The notes beneath the pieces are model-generated. The model saw only the letters and a list, made by a program, of their open reading frames with translations, did not search any database and was not told the origin of the DNA. Both the position numbers and the translations under genes were made by a program. Below are positions 25,088 through 34,731 of a DNA stretch of 64,000 nucleotides, piece after piece; within the stretch, counting starts at the first letter, position 1, and each line of letters opens with the position of its first letter. Where the stretch lies: positions 1 through 64,000 of the forward strand of contig JAUNFY010000001.1 in NCBI GenBank assembly GCA_030524805.1, given 5' to 3'. This DNA comes from Bacteroidales bacterium (GTDB taxonomy: Bacteria; Bacteroidota; Bacteroidia; Bacteroidales; Muribaculaceae).

Positions 25088-25133
25088 TAAATCGTCGGTT
25101 ATGCCATTATTTTGTATAATCTTTAGACAAGTT

Positions 25134-25148
25134 GTATGATTTTCATAC
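25134..25148. promoter_or_regulatory. Inverted repeat in the divergent control region, possible operator
   Basis: GTATGA-TTT-TCATAC is a perfect 6-bp inverted repeat midway between the exporter promoter and the regulator promoter. It would suit a dimeric response regulator; binding is inference. A TTTAGACAAGTT sequence resembling the 18-bp motif lies just to its left. The rest of the roughly 340-base divergent region holds the two promoters and an AT-rich leader, and I see no gene in it. Confidence 0.4.
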
Positions 25149-25174
25149 AGTATTCGTCAATGTTAAGCGATGAT

Positions 25175-25205
25175 TTTGATGTTTTCAATAATAATTGTAA
25201 CTTTG
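25175..25205 (+). promoter_or_regulatory. Promoter of the response regulator/histidine kinase pair
   Basis: TTTG (25175-25178), 19-base spacer, TAACTTTG (25198-25205). Predicts a long leader of about 175 bases before the regulator start. Confidence 0.75.
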
Positions 25206-25385
25206 CAACAGTATAAGCAGCTCGCATTTTCATATCAGTTGTTTTTGTGAACTGTGTGGCTCGATAAATGAGTTGATGTCTATTTCATTGACTTCGAAAG
25301 CCACTGAATATATTAACTCATTTATTTGAGACACTTATATAAATCTTTATGTGAGATACTTTCATAAAATCATTGACAAATAAAT

Positions 25386-25976
25386 ATGCTTCCGGGAGTA
25401 AAATTGAAGTTACTTATCATAGACGACAATGCGGCTGTGAGGACGAGTCTGAAAGTGGTGCTGTCTGATGTGTTTGATGAAATAATGGCTGTAGGCGATC
25501 CGACATTGATTCCGGCACTGCTGCGCAACGGCGATGTGGATGCCGTATTGCTCGACATGAATTTCAGCACTGCCAATCTGGATGGGCGCGAGGGGCTGAT
25601 ATGGCTTTCCAAAATAAAGGAATCGGCCTCGGCTCCGGCTGTGGTGATGATCACTGCTTTCGGCGATGTGCCTCTCGCTGTGGAGGCAATGAAAAACGGT
25701 GCGGAAGATTTCGTGACCAAGCCTTGGGATAATGACAGGTTGATTGAAACAATACGGAGGGCGATAATTAAAAACAAGGCTTCCCGCCGTGAAAGCAAGA
25801 TTTTGACACGTGCCTCTGAATTGGAAGAAAAGGAGACTCATAGAAAAATGCTGAAACTCGATGAAGTGAAGGCAGAGCATGCACGCGAGGTGGTGAAGGA
25901 TTGCGGCGGCAACCTCAGTGCTGCCGCCAAACGTCTCGGCATCAATCGGCAGACTCTTTATAACCTTCTGAAATAG
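25386..25976 (+). CDS. Response regulator with receiver and Fis-type HTH, lacking an AAA+ domain
   Basis: The 196-residue protein has a receiver domain (about 7-125; acidic DD pair at 13-14, phospho-acceptor Asp57 in LLDMNF, conserved Thr and Lys in MITAF and VTKPW), a charged linker, then a Fis-family helix-turn-helix at 155-196 (NLSAAAKRLGINRQTLYNLL). The sigma-54 ATPase domain of NtrC relatives is absent, so it resembles RegA/PrrA/ActR regulators. The kinase gene follows 5 bases later. It probably controls the divergent exporter and itself. Confidence 0.9.
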   Translation: MLPGVKLKLLIIDDNAAVRTSLKVVLSDVFDEIMAVGDPTLIPALLRNGDVDAVLLDMNFSTANLDGREGLIWLSKIKESASAPAVVMITAFGDVPLAVEAMKNGAEDFVTKPWDNDRLIETIRRAIIKNKASRRESKILTRASELEEKETHRKMLKLDEVKAEHAREVVKDCGGNLSAAAKRLGINRQTLYNLLK

Positions 25977-25981
25977 GAATC

Positions 25982-26971
25982 ATGAAACATTTCAGACTTA
26001 ATATCTTGTTTCTTTCCATCGGCGTAATCGGTTTCGGTGTGCTGTCAGGAATATTTATGGCTCACGATAGGATTGCATGGTCGATAGTGGCGCTGTTGGC
26101 GGCATTGATTTGTCTTTCCCTTGTCATAACATTGAGCCGCAAGGTATTGCATCTTACGTCTGCTTTCGTGGCAGCATTGGAAAACAATGACCGCACGATG
26201 AGGTTCGACGCGGTGAGCGATGAACGGGAAATCAGGGAGATGTCTCAATCCATGAACCGTATCATGACCATATATCAAAGGAATCAACTTGAATTGGAAA
26301 CCTGCAAACTTTATTATGACCGGGTGCTTCGCATAATGACGCATGAGATGCGCAATTCCATAACACCCGTCATTGCCCTTGCAAATGATTATTCCAGCCA
26401 TCCGGAAAAATACGACACCGCCATGCTCTCCGAAACAATGGGAGTGATCGGCACGCAGGCCGATGGAATAAAGAAATTTCTTGATTCCTACTATAATCTG
26501 ACGCATCTTCCCGAACCTCAGATCAAGTCGATTGAAGCTGATGCCTTCTGCAATAGAATCTTCACTCTTGTTCGTCTGGAAGAACAGCAGCGTGGATTTA
26601 TAATTCCGGTATGCCGTTTTTCGGTTCCTGTCAATATGAAGATTGACATTGATGCGGATCTGATGACCCAGGCTGTGATGAATATTCTTCGCAATGCCCT
26701 CGATGCTGTGGCTGAGGTTGAAAATCCCAGAATTGATATTTCCGTCTCCATTTCAGATGGAATACCGTTTATTTCAATCACCGATAACGGTCCAGGTATT
26801 CCGGATGCCATGAAGTCAAATCTGTTTCAACCATTTTTCTCTACAAAACCGGGCGGCAGCGGCATAGGGCTTTCTTTGTCGAGGCAGATAGCGCGTCTGC
26901 ATGGCGGCGACCTGACGCTCTCTTCAATACCGCAACATGGCACCTGCGTCATTATCTCCTTTTCGCGATAA
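25982..26971 (+). CDS. Sensor histidine kinase
   Basis: 329-residue membrane kinase: two closely spaced hydrophobic helices at about 8-27 and 31-50 with almost no periplasmic loop, a linker, a HisKA-like helix with the phospho-acceptor His121 in RIMTHEMRNSITP, and a C-terminal HATPase domain with N box NILRNALDAVA, G1 ITDNGPGIPD and G2 GGSGIGLSLS. The tiny sensor loop suggests it senses a signal in or at the membrane. Pairs with the response regulator directly upstream. Confidence 0.92.
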   Translation: MKHFRLNILFLSIGVIGFGVLSGIFMAHDRIAWSIVALLAALICLSLVITLSRKVLHLTSAFVAALENNDRTMRFDAVSDEREIREMSQSMNRIMTIYQRNQLELETCKLYYDRVLRIMTHEMRNSITPVIALANDYSSHPEKYDTAMLSETMGVIGTQADGIKKFLDSYYNLTHLPEPQIKSIEADAFCNRIFTLVRLEEQQRGFIIPVCRFSVPVNMKIDIDADLMTQAVMNILRNALDAVAEVENPRIDISVSISDGIPFISITDNGPGIPDAMKSNLFQPFFSTKPGGSGIGLSLSRQIARLHGGDLTLSSIPQHGTCVIISFSR

Positions 26972-27154
26972 GTTGTCACAAGCCGGTATCGGTAGTAAGG
27001 CTTCATATAGTATTCATATAAAATCGGTATAAGTATACGACCGCCTTTATCAACTGAAAAGGGTTAATAATTGTTATGGTTTTAAAATGTTTTTTATGGT
27101 GAAATACCGGTAAGAAACATAAGAACCAAATTAACTTATAAAACTTAAAAGACT

Positions 27155-27679
27155 ATGAAAAGCAAAAATTTGACGTATACCGGAGTGATAACCCTTCTGC
27201 TCGGGATCTTGCTCATATTCATGAAAGGTGCTGCGATTTCTGCAGTCGTCATGGTGATGGGGGTGTTCTTCCTCGTCGCAGCCGTTTTGAACGTGTATTT
27301 CGCATTCAAGAAGTATTCAAGTCCCTACGCATCTATTCTCACTGCATTAGGAGCTGTAGTGCTTGGTCTGTGGCTTCTGTTTGATCCAACAGGTTTCACT
27401 GCGATCCTTGTTTATTTCTTCGCGGCGCTGATGATTCTTGCAGGCCTGTATCATATCTGCATGCTTGCATTCGGGTTTAAGGATGTCCGTTTCCCGTTTG
27501 CTTTCTACATTCTTCCCATTCTGCTTGTCCTTGGCGGCGGCGTGATTCTCATTATCGGAAGCGACCGGATGATGAATCTGATTGTGCTGCTCACCGGCAT
27601 TGCACTCATCATCTATTCCGTATGTTGTTTCCTTGAGGCTGCAGGTGAAAGTTCATATAGAAAAATTGAAATGAAGTGA
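27155..27679 (+). CDS. HdeD/DUF308-family membrane protein
   Basis: A 174-residue, almost wholly hydrophobic protein with about six predicted helices arranged as three pairs; LGILLIFMKGAAISAVVMVMG and LILAGLYHI-type segments are characteristic of the HdeD/DUF308 family, some of which are linked to acid or membrane stress. The role here is unknown. It stands alone after the histidine kinase, with 183 bases of upstream AT-rich sequence in which I find no clear promoter, and is followed by two hairpins. Confidence 0.78.
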   Translation: MKSKNLTYTGVITLLLGILLIFMKGAAISAVVMVMGVFFLVAAVLNVYFAFKKYSSPYASILTALGAVVLGLWLLFDPTGFTAILVYFFAALMILAGLYHICMLAFGFKDVRFPFAFYILPILLVLGGGVILIIGSDRMMNLIVLLTGIALIIYSVCCFLEAAGESSYRKIEMK

Positions 27680-27689
27680 TAAAAAGAGA

Positions 27690-27720
27690 ATCAGGTGCCG
27701 GCACGGAGTCTGCACCTGAT
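27690..27720 (+). terminator. Hairpin after the DUF308 gene
   Basis: ATCAGGTGC (27690-27698) pairs with GCACCTGAT (27712-27720). No T-tract follows, so it may act with the stronger hairpin 13 bases further on. Confidence 0.55.
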
Positions 27721-27732
27721 CCGATGGAAGAG

Positions 27733-27774
27733 AAGCAAGCGACCTTGCCGTGTGGTGGGGTCGCTTGCTTTTTC
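27733..27774. terminator. Terminator between convergent DUF308 and GH97 genes
   Basis: AAGCAAGCGACC (27733-27744) pairs perfectly with GGTCGCTTGCTT (27759-27770), followed by TTT on the plus strand. Confidence 0.82.
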
Positions 27775-27782
27775 AGTCTTTG

Positions 27783-29954
<2,172 letters not shown>

Positions 29955-30073
29955 TTAATTTTAAGGTATATGTAGTTTATTGTTCTATTAAGTCGTTTCG
30001 TTGATACTGTTCGTTTTATTTTATTTGTTGTGAGTGCCTGATGAAAGATCAGTTCTTTTTGATAAGGAATTAA

Positions 30074-31378
30074 TCAGTTGTCGTTTATTAGGAAATCCAA
30101 CTGTGTTTTTGTTTTGCAGCATCGAGGGCAACGGTGTCCGAACGCGTATGTCCGGTTTTTAAGGGTATAGGTACACCCGCATGTCTCGCATTTGAAAGTG
30201 TTCTGTTCTTCAGGATTGCTCAAGTTCAGAGCACTGCTGCTCTCAGGTCGGGGATTGCTGTCGGAAGGGCGGCTTATGTCGATGATGTCCCAGTCAGGAA
30301 GCGATTCCCAGTTCTTCCGGCTGCCCCATGCGGAGTTGATGCGTGGAGTGACGTCGTTCTTGATCCACCATAAAGGTCCGAGTTTCGGCGTCGTTGCCAC
30401 TTTCTTCATGAAAGCCTTGATGGCAAACGCCGGTGCAAGAGGTGCGAGAGAGAAATACCATGGCAGTTCCTTTTTCATCAGCTTGAAGTATTCTTCAATG
30501 CCGATTCCGGAACGAAAATGAAGCAACTCCTCAAGATAATCTGAGTCGGAAAACCACATACCATGGAAATTGTCGGTGGCAAACCAATTAGTGTCGAATA
30601 TCTTTTCAGGCCGCGGACATCCCATGGCCTTGAGGATTGCGGTCTCAAACTCATAATTGGTCAGACGGTAGCCGGCGCCTCCACCTACGTTGTAGCATTT
30701 GTTCCAGAATGAATCAGGCACCGAATCGCGGCATACACGCTCGAGCAATCTGCCGGAATCTTCAGCGGTGACCCATTCAAGCACTCCGTTAAGAGGGACG
30801 TGGAAGGAAATCGGGTCGGATGCCTTATTCAGCAGTCCGCTATGGAGGATTCCTGTCTGGCGCAGCGAAACCCACCATCGAAGGTTCGACTCCATAAGAA
30901 GTCGCTCCGATTCAGTTTTGGAGTATGCGTATGCGTCGAAAGGAGTGGCTTGCAACGGGTCGCCGCATTCTCCCCAGTGATTGGGCGCCTGACGCGAACC
31001 ATATTGCGACACTGACCCTACATATACAATCCTGACCTCTTCTTTCCGGGGGAGAGCAGCGGCAATAATGTTGCGCATCGACCCAACGTTGGTTTCGATG
31101 GTCTTTTCAGGGTGCCAGTCAGCAGCAGGCGACACCATGCCACCGACATGGAGCACTATGTCAGCATCTGCCACTCCCCTCCCTATTGATTCCGGGTCAA
31201 GGAGATCGCCCCATATCACCCGCACTCCTTTCTTGATGAATGATGCGAGTTGTTTCCTGTTTTTTTTGCTGTCGCGGGCCAGTACGGTTATTTCATATCG
31301 CTCGGGGGAACCGGTGAGTTCTTTCAGACCTGATGATCCCATCACTCCCGTTGCTCCCGTCAGAAATATTTTTTTCAT
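30074..31378 (-). CDS. Extended SDR (NAD-dependent epimerase-like) fused to a C-terminal zinc ribbon
   Basis: The 434-residue protein begins directly with a Rossmann nucleotide-binding motif (TGATGVMG, 7-14) and has the SDR YxxxK element in AYAYSKTESERL, so residues 1 to about 330 form an NAD(P)-dependent epimerase/dehydratase/reductase. After a linker rich in Pro and Ser there is a four-cysteine ribbon: C397-x2-C400-x16-C417-x2-C420. Substrate is unknown. The gene diverges from an SGNH hydrolase through a palindromic promoter region; its -7 box is so close that the message would be leaderless or nearly so. Confidence 0.83.
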   Translation of the reverse strand: MKKIFLTGATGVMGSSGLKELTGSPERYEITVLARDSKKNRKQLASFIKKGVRVIWGDLLDPESIGRGVADADIVLHVGGMVSPAADWHPEKTIETNVGSMRNIIAAALPRKEEVRIVYVGSVSQYGSRQAPNHWGECGDPLQATPFDAYAYSKTESERLLMESNLRWWVSLRQTGILHSGLLNKASDPISFHVPLNGVLEWVTAEDSGRLLERVCRDSVPDSFWNKCYNVGGGAGYRLTNYEFETAILKAMGCPRPEKIFDTNWFATDNFHGMWFSDSDYLEELLHFRSGIGIEEYFKLMKKELPWYFSLAPLAPAFAIKAFMKKVATTPKLGPLWWIKNDVTPRINSAWGSRKNWESLPDWDIIDISRPSDSNPRPESSSALNLSNPEEQNTFKCETCGCTYTLKNRTYAFGHRCPRCCKTKTQLDFLINDN

Positions 31379-31383
31379 GATTA

Positions 31384-31413
31384 CAAAGTTAATAAAATTT
31401 TTTATTAACTTTG
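31384..31413. promoter_or_regulatory. Palindromic divergent promoter (SDR and SGNH hydrolase)
   Basis: CAAAGTTAATAAAA (31384-31397) and TTTTATTAACTTTG (31400-31413) are exact reverse complements separated by TT. Each end carries a -7 box TAACTTTG: on the minus strand for the SDR and on the plus strand for the hydrolase. Neither has a convincing -33 box. Confidence 0.7.
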
Positions 31414-31444
31414 CGTAAAAATAACTAAAAAAACTAATGAAACG

Positions 31445-32155
31445 ATGAAGAAAATTTTCTTTTCAATTCTCATGGTGCTTTCGGTCATGGCGGCTGGGGC
31501 TCAACTTAAAATGTCGGTGCTCGGAGATAGCTATTCCACCTTCGATGGCTTGATACCGGCCGGTAATGAAGCATGGTATTTTGTCGAGACTCAGGGTAAT
31601 GATGTGTCGGCACCCGACCAGACTTGGTGGAGCATCCTTGCCGATGCCAATGGCCTGGAAATAGAAAAGAATGATTCATATAGCGGCGCAACTGTGAGCT
31701 ATTCCGGTTATCGTGGCGAAGACTACAAAGACCGTTCGTTCAACACACGTGCCGACCGTCTGGGCAATCCCGACGTGATTTTCATATTTGGCGGCACCAA
31801 CGACGACTGGGCTAAAAGTCCTGTAGGCGAATTCAAGTATTCAGATTTCACTGAGCAGGATATGTATAGCTTCCGTCCGGCTTTTGCCCGTCTCCTGCAG
31901 TCGCTTCAACGTTTATATCCTGAGGCGATACTCATCAATATAAGCAACAGCGATCTGGGTAGGGATGTCACAAGCTCGATGAAGGAAATATGCGGCCATT
32001 ATGGCGTGGCTAACATTCAGTTGAAGAAAATAGACAAACAGCGCAACCATCCTTCGCAGAGCGGTATGCGCCAGATAGCATATCAGGTATGGAAGCAGGC
32101 CGCTCCCCATATCTACGATCATCTTCGCGCCGTGAGATCCGATAAGAAAAAATGA
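31445..32155 (+). CDS. Secreted SGNH/GDSL-type hydrolase
   Basis: A 236-residue esterase-like enzyme. A signal peptide (1-20, MKKIFFSILMVLSVMAAGAQ) is followed by block I GDSYS (nucleophile Ser29), the GGTNDDW block (Asn) and a C-terminal HPSQSG block supplying catalytic His; the spacing is right for the SGNH fold. Likely a periplasmic or outer-membrane deacetylase or esterase acting on glycan decorations; substrate not deducible. Divergent from the SDR gene. Confidence 0.88.
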   Translation: MKKIFFSILMVLSVMAAGAQLKMSVLGDSYSTFDGLIPAGNEAWYFVETQGNDVSAPDQTWWSILADANGLEIEKNDSYSGATVSYSGYRGEDYKDRSFNTRADRLGNPDVIFIFGGTNDDWAKSPVGEFKYSDFTEQDMYSFRPAFARLLQSLQRLYPEAILINISNSDLGRDVTSSMKEICGHYGVANIQLKKIDKQRNHPSQSGMRQIAYQVWKQAAPHIYDHLRAVRSDKKK

Positions 32156-32189
32156 TCTTAAATCCGATATATTTACGATATATTTATAT

Positions 32190-32223
32190 GAAAAAAAACT
32201 CCGGCCAATGCCGGAGTTTTTTT
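32190..32223. terminator. Bidirectional terminator
   Basis: A-tract, then ACTCCGGC-CAAT-GCCGGAGT and a T-tract. Perfect stem with flanking A/T runs between the convergent SGNH hydrolase and nspC genes. Confidence 0.9.
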
Positions 32224-32227
32224 GTGC

Positions 32228-33421
32228 CTACGACATTCTGTCGCGGTAGTCTTCGTATGTGAATTCCCTTAGCTTAATGGGTTGCCCTGTTGATGGCTGC
32301 AACCATATCGACGGGTGCTGTATGCCGTTAAACATATTGGTCTTCACCGTAGTGTAATGGTTCATGTCGAGAAGAGTCAGACGTTCGCCCGGTTGCAGCG
32401 GATGGTCGAAATCCCAATCTCCAACGAAGTCGCCGCTCAGGCAGGAGTTGCCTCCGAGCCTGTAGGTATGTCGTTCGCGGTCGCCTGCATGGGTGTCTTT
32501 CACCCGTAAGTCGTCATTGTCTCCTTCCGGGAATGCTTCCGCAATCGCCGGCTTGTAAGGCATCTCAAGGCAATCGGGCATGTGGCATGCGAATGAGGCA
32601 TCGATGATGGCGGTTTTGATTCCGGCGTCTTCCACAACATCAAGAACCTCTGTCACGAGGTCGCCTGTCTGCCATGTGAAGGCGCTGCCGGGCTCCATGA
32701 TTATCTTCATGCCGGGATATTCCTCATGGAGTTGCCGCATGAGCGATATGAGGAATTCTATATCATATCCCTTGCGCGTCATAAGGTGTCCTCCTCCCAT
32801 GTTGAGCCATTTTATATTGGGAAGCAGGTGGCCATATTGTTGCTTCAGGGCTTCGAGCACTTTTGCCAGATCGTGGCTGTCTGACTCACACAGTGCGTGG
32901 AAATGCAACCCTTCGATGCCCTCGGGCAGTCCGGCTGAAAGCGCCGATGCTGATTCGCCGAAGCGCGATCCCGGCACGCAGGGATTATAAATGTCGGTTT
33001 CAATCACACTGCAGTGGGGATTCACCCTCAATCCGGCGCTTACGGGCGAATCGGGATGAGAGACATTCCATCGGTCTATCGCCGGCTTGAAATGCTCGAA
33101 CTGTGCTATGGAATTGAATGTGATGTGGCTGCATCCGGCAAGAAATTGCGGGAAGGTGGCATCGGTGTAGACCGGGCAATAGGCATGCACGTCATGGCCG
33201 AGATAATCGAGCGAAAGACGCATCTCATTGAGCGAACTTGCCGTAGATGATGTGAAATAGCGTTTGATTATCGGGAAAGTCTTCCAGAGTGAATTGGCCT
33301 TGAACGCCATTATGATCTTCACGTCGGCCTCTTCCTCCACCCTCTTTAGAAGCTGGAGGTTGCGCACGATCTTGTCTTCGTATACGATATAATACGGAGT
33401 TGGGATGTTATTGTTGTTCAT
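32228..33421 (-). CDS. nspC: Carboxynorspermidine/carboxyspermidine decarboxylase
   Basis: PLP-dependent enzyme of the alanine-racemase-fold (fold III) class that makes spermidine or norspermidine in the alternative polyamine route. The PLP lysine is in IIMAFKANSLW (Lys41); the glycine-rich phosphate loop NMGGGHLMT and the later EPGSAF and HMPDCLEMPY blocks match NspC. 397 residues is normal. The partner carboxyspermidine dehydrogenase is not in the window. The start codon overlaps the stop of the OmpA-like gene (TGATG), making it the last gene of a long leftward operon. Confidence 0.94.
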   Translation of the reverse strand: MNNNNIPTPYYIVYEDKIVRNLQLLKRVEEEADVKIIMAFKANSLWKTFPIIKRYFTSSTASSLNEMRLSLDYLGHDVHAYCPVYTDATFPQFLAGCSHITFNSIAQFEHFKPAIDRWNVSHPDSPVSAGLRVNPHCSVIETDIYNPCVPGSRFGESASALSAGLPEGIEGLHFHALCESDSHDLAKVLEALKQQYGHLLPNIKWLNMGGGHLMTRKGYDIEFLISLMRQLHEEYPGMKIIMEPGSAFTWQTGDLVTEVLDVVEDAGIKTAIIDASFACHMPDCLEMPYKPAIAEAFPEGDNDDLRVKDTHAGDRERHTYRLGGNSCLSGDFVGDWDFDHPLQPGERLTLLDMNHYTTVKTNMFNGIQHPSIWLQPSTGQPIKLREFTYEDYRDRMS

Positions 33422-34059
33422 CAGAAGTCGATTTTTCCTTTTTTAGCAGCTTCAAACATTTTCTGTCCCGGCATCAGATATATTTCAAGCCTGCGGTTCA
33501 AGGCTCTGTTTTCCATCGATGTGTTGGGCACGAGGGGATTGTCGTCGCCAAAGGCGTAGGAGAAGGTATAAGAGGTGTCAGCGCCCTGATTGTCGAACCA
33601 TTCAGCCACTGCGTCTACCCTCTCTTCAGTGATTTTCTCACGATATTCGTCCGATCCGGTGTTGTCGGTATGCATCACGAGAAGCACGCGAAACATGTCA
33701 GGGTCTTTCATATATCGCTTCACCGGGGTCAGCAGTTTAGCCGCGTTTTCCGAGAGTTGTGTGGAATTCGGGCTGAAAAGGGCTTCGGCTGGTATGGTGA
33801 TGAGCAGCACTTCCTTATTCCGGAACGCTTCGATGGTGCAAACTCCCTTTTTCGGAGAGAGCGGACCGTTCATAAGTTTCTGGCGTGCTTCCAGATCCTG
33901 AAATTTTCGGATAAGGTTTGCCGCCTTGGGCTCCTTGGAGAGATCTACAGATTTAAGCATTGCCGTAAAAGTCAGATCTTCCAGATCGCTTTGCGCGTTT
34001 ATTACGAATGTGCACGCCGACAATATTAAACCGATGATAATTACCTGTATTCTTTTCAT
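33421..34059 (-). CDS. OmpA-family envelope protein
   Basis: 212 residues: an export signal, a short N-terminal region of about 75 residues, then an OmpA-like peptidoglycan-binding domain (about 85-200; ALFSPNSTQLSENAAKLL, HTDNTGSDEYREKITEERVDAVAEW and ENRALNRRLEIYL). The export signal is ambiguous: LSAC at 13-16 fits a lipobox, but cleavage after NAQ at 22-23 is also possible. Probably anchors the outer membrane to peptidoglycan. Sits between rimM and nspC. Confidence 0.86.
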   Translation of the reverse strand: MKRIQVIIIGLILSACTFVINAQSDLEDLTFTAMLKSVDLSKEPKAANLIRKFQDLEARQKLMNGPLSPKKGVCTIEAFRNKEVLLITIPAEALFSPNSTQLSENAAKLLTPVKRYMKDPDMFRVLLVMHTDNTGSDEYREKITEERVDAVAEWFDNQGADTSYTFSYAFGDDNPLVPNTSMENRALNRRLEIYLMPGQKMFEAAKKGKIDF

Positions 34060-34115
34060 TTATGTGATTCTTAACTGGCTGCTTCGGGCAGCTTTCGGGC
34101 CGGATATCAAATGCT

Positions 34116-34658
34116 TCAGGAATTGAGGTCGAGCAGACCTTCCGGCAGATTCATTCTTATGATATGTCGCTCTTCATCGATTTCCTCAATGAAGTCTTCA
34201 GCCAGTGGAATGTAGACTATGGATCCGTCGGGGCGTTCCACAATGAAGAGTTCATTTTCCGTATTGCTGTCGATGTCGGTCACCTTGCCTATCTCGCCCC
34301 ATACGGTATCGATGATGGTGCATCCGTGAAGTTCATCGTAAAGGGCATAATCCTCTTCATAGTTTTCCGCAATATATTCCTTCAGTTTGTCCTTACGGGC
34401 GTAGACAGCCTTGTTGACAAATTCCCTGGCTTTGAATTCCGAGTCGATACCTTCGAATTTGACAAGATAGGAGAAACTCCCTTTGGGCCTGATGCTCTCT
34501 GCGTAAAAAGGTACGAAAATACCATCAATGTCGAGGATGGCGGGATTGCCTTCCTCAAGATATTCCGGATCTATGTCGAGCAGAACGTTAAGTTCGCCTT
34601 TCAGCGCATGGGTCTTGAGCAGTTTGCCTATCGCGCTTAGTTCTTCTTTTTTTATCAT
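34116..34658 (-). CDS. rimM: Ribosome maturation factor RimM
   Basis: Binds ribosomal protein S19 and helps assemble the 30S head. The 180-residue length is normal. The N-terminal RimM domain begins IGKLLKTHALKGELNVLLD and the C-terminal PRC-barrel contains LHGCTIIDTVWGEIGKVTDI and VYIPLAEDFIEEIDEE. It follows murA by 73 bases on the minus strand in a housekeeping operon. Confidence 0.95.
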   Translation of the reverse strand: MIKKEELSAIGKLLKTHALKGELNVLLDIDPEYLEEGNPAILDIDGIFVPFYAESIRPKGSFSYLVKFEGIDSEFKAREFVNKAVYARKDKLKEYIAENYEEDYALYDELHGCTIIDTVWGEIGKVTDIDSNTENELFIVERPDGSIVYIPLAEDFIEEIDEERHIIRMNLPEGLLDLNS

Positions 34659-34731
34659 ATACTGTCAGCAGGTGGTTTTGGCCACTTACCTTTATATAAC
34701 AATCAAGGTTGCCTGTAGGATTTTAACGGTT

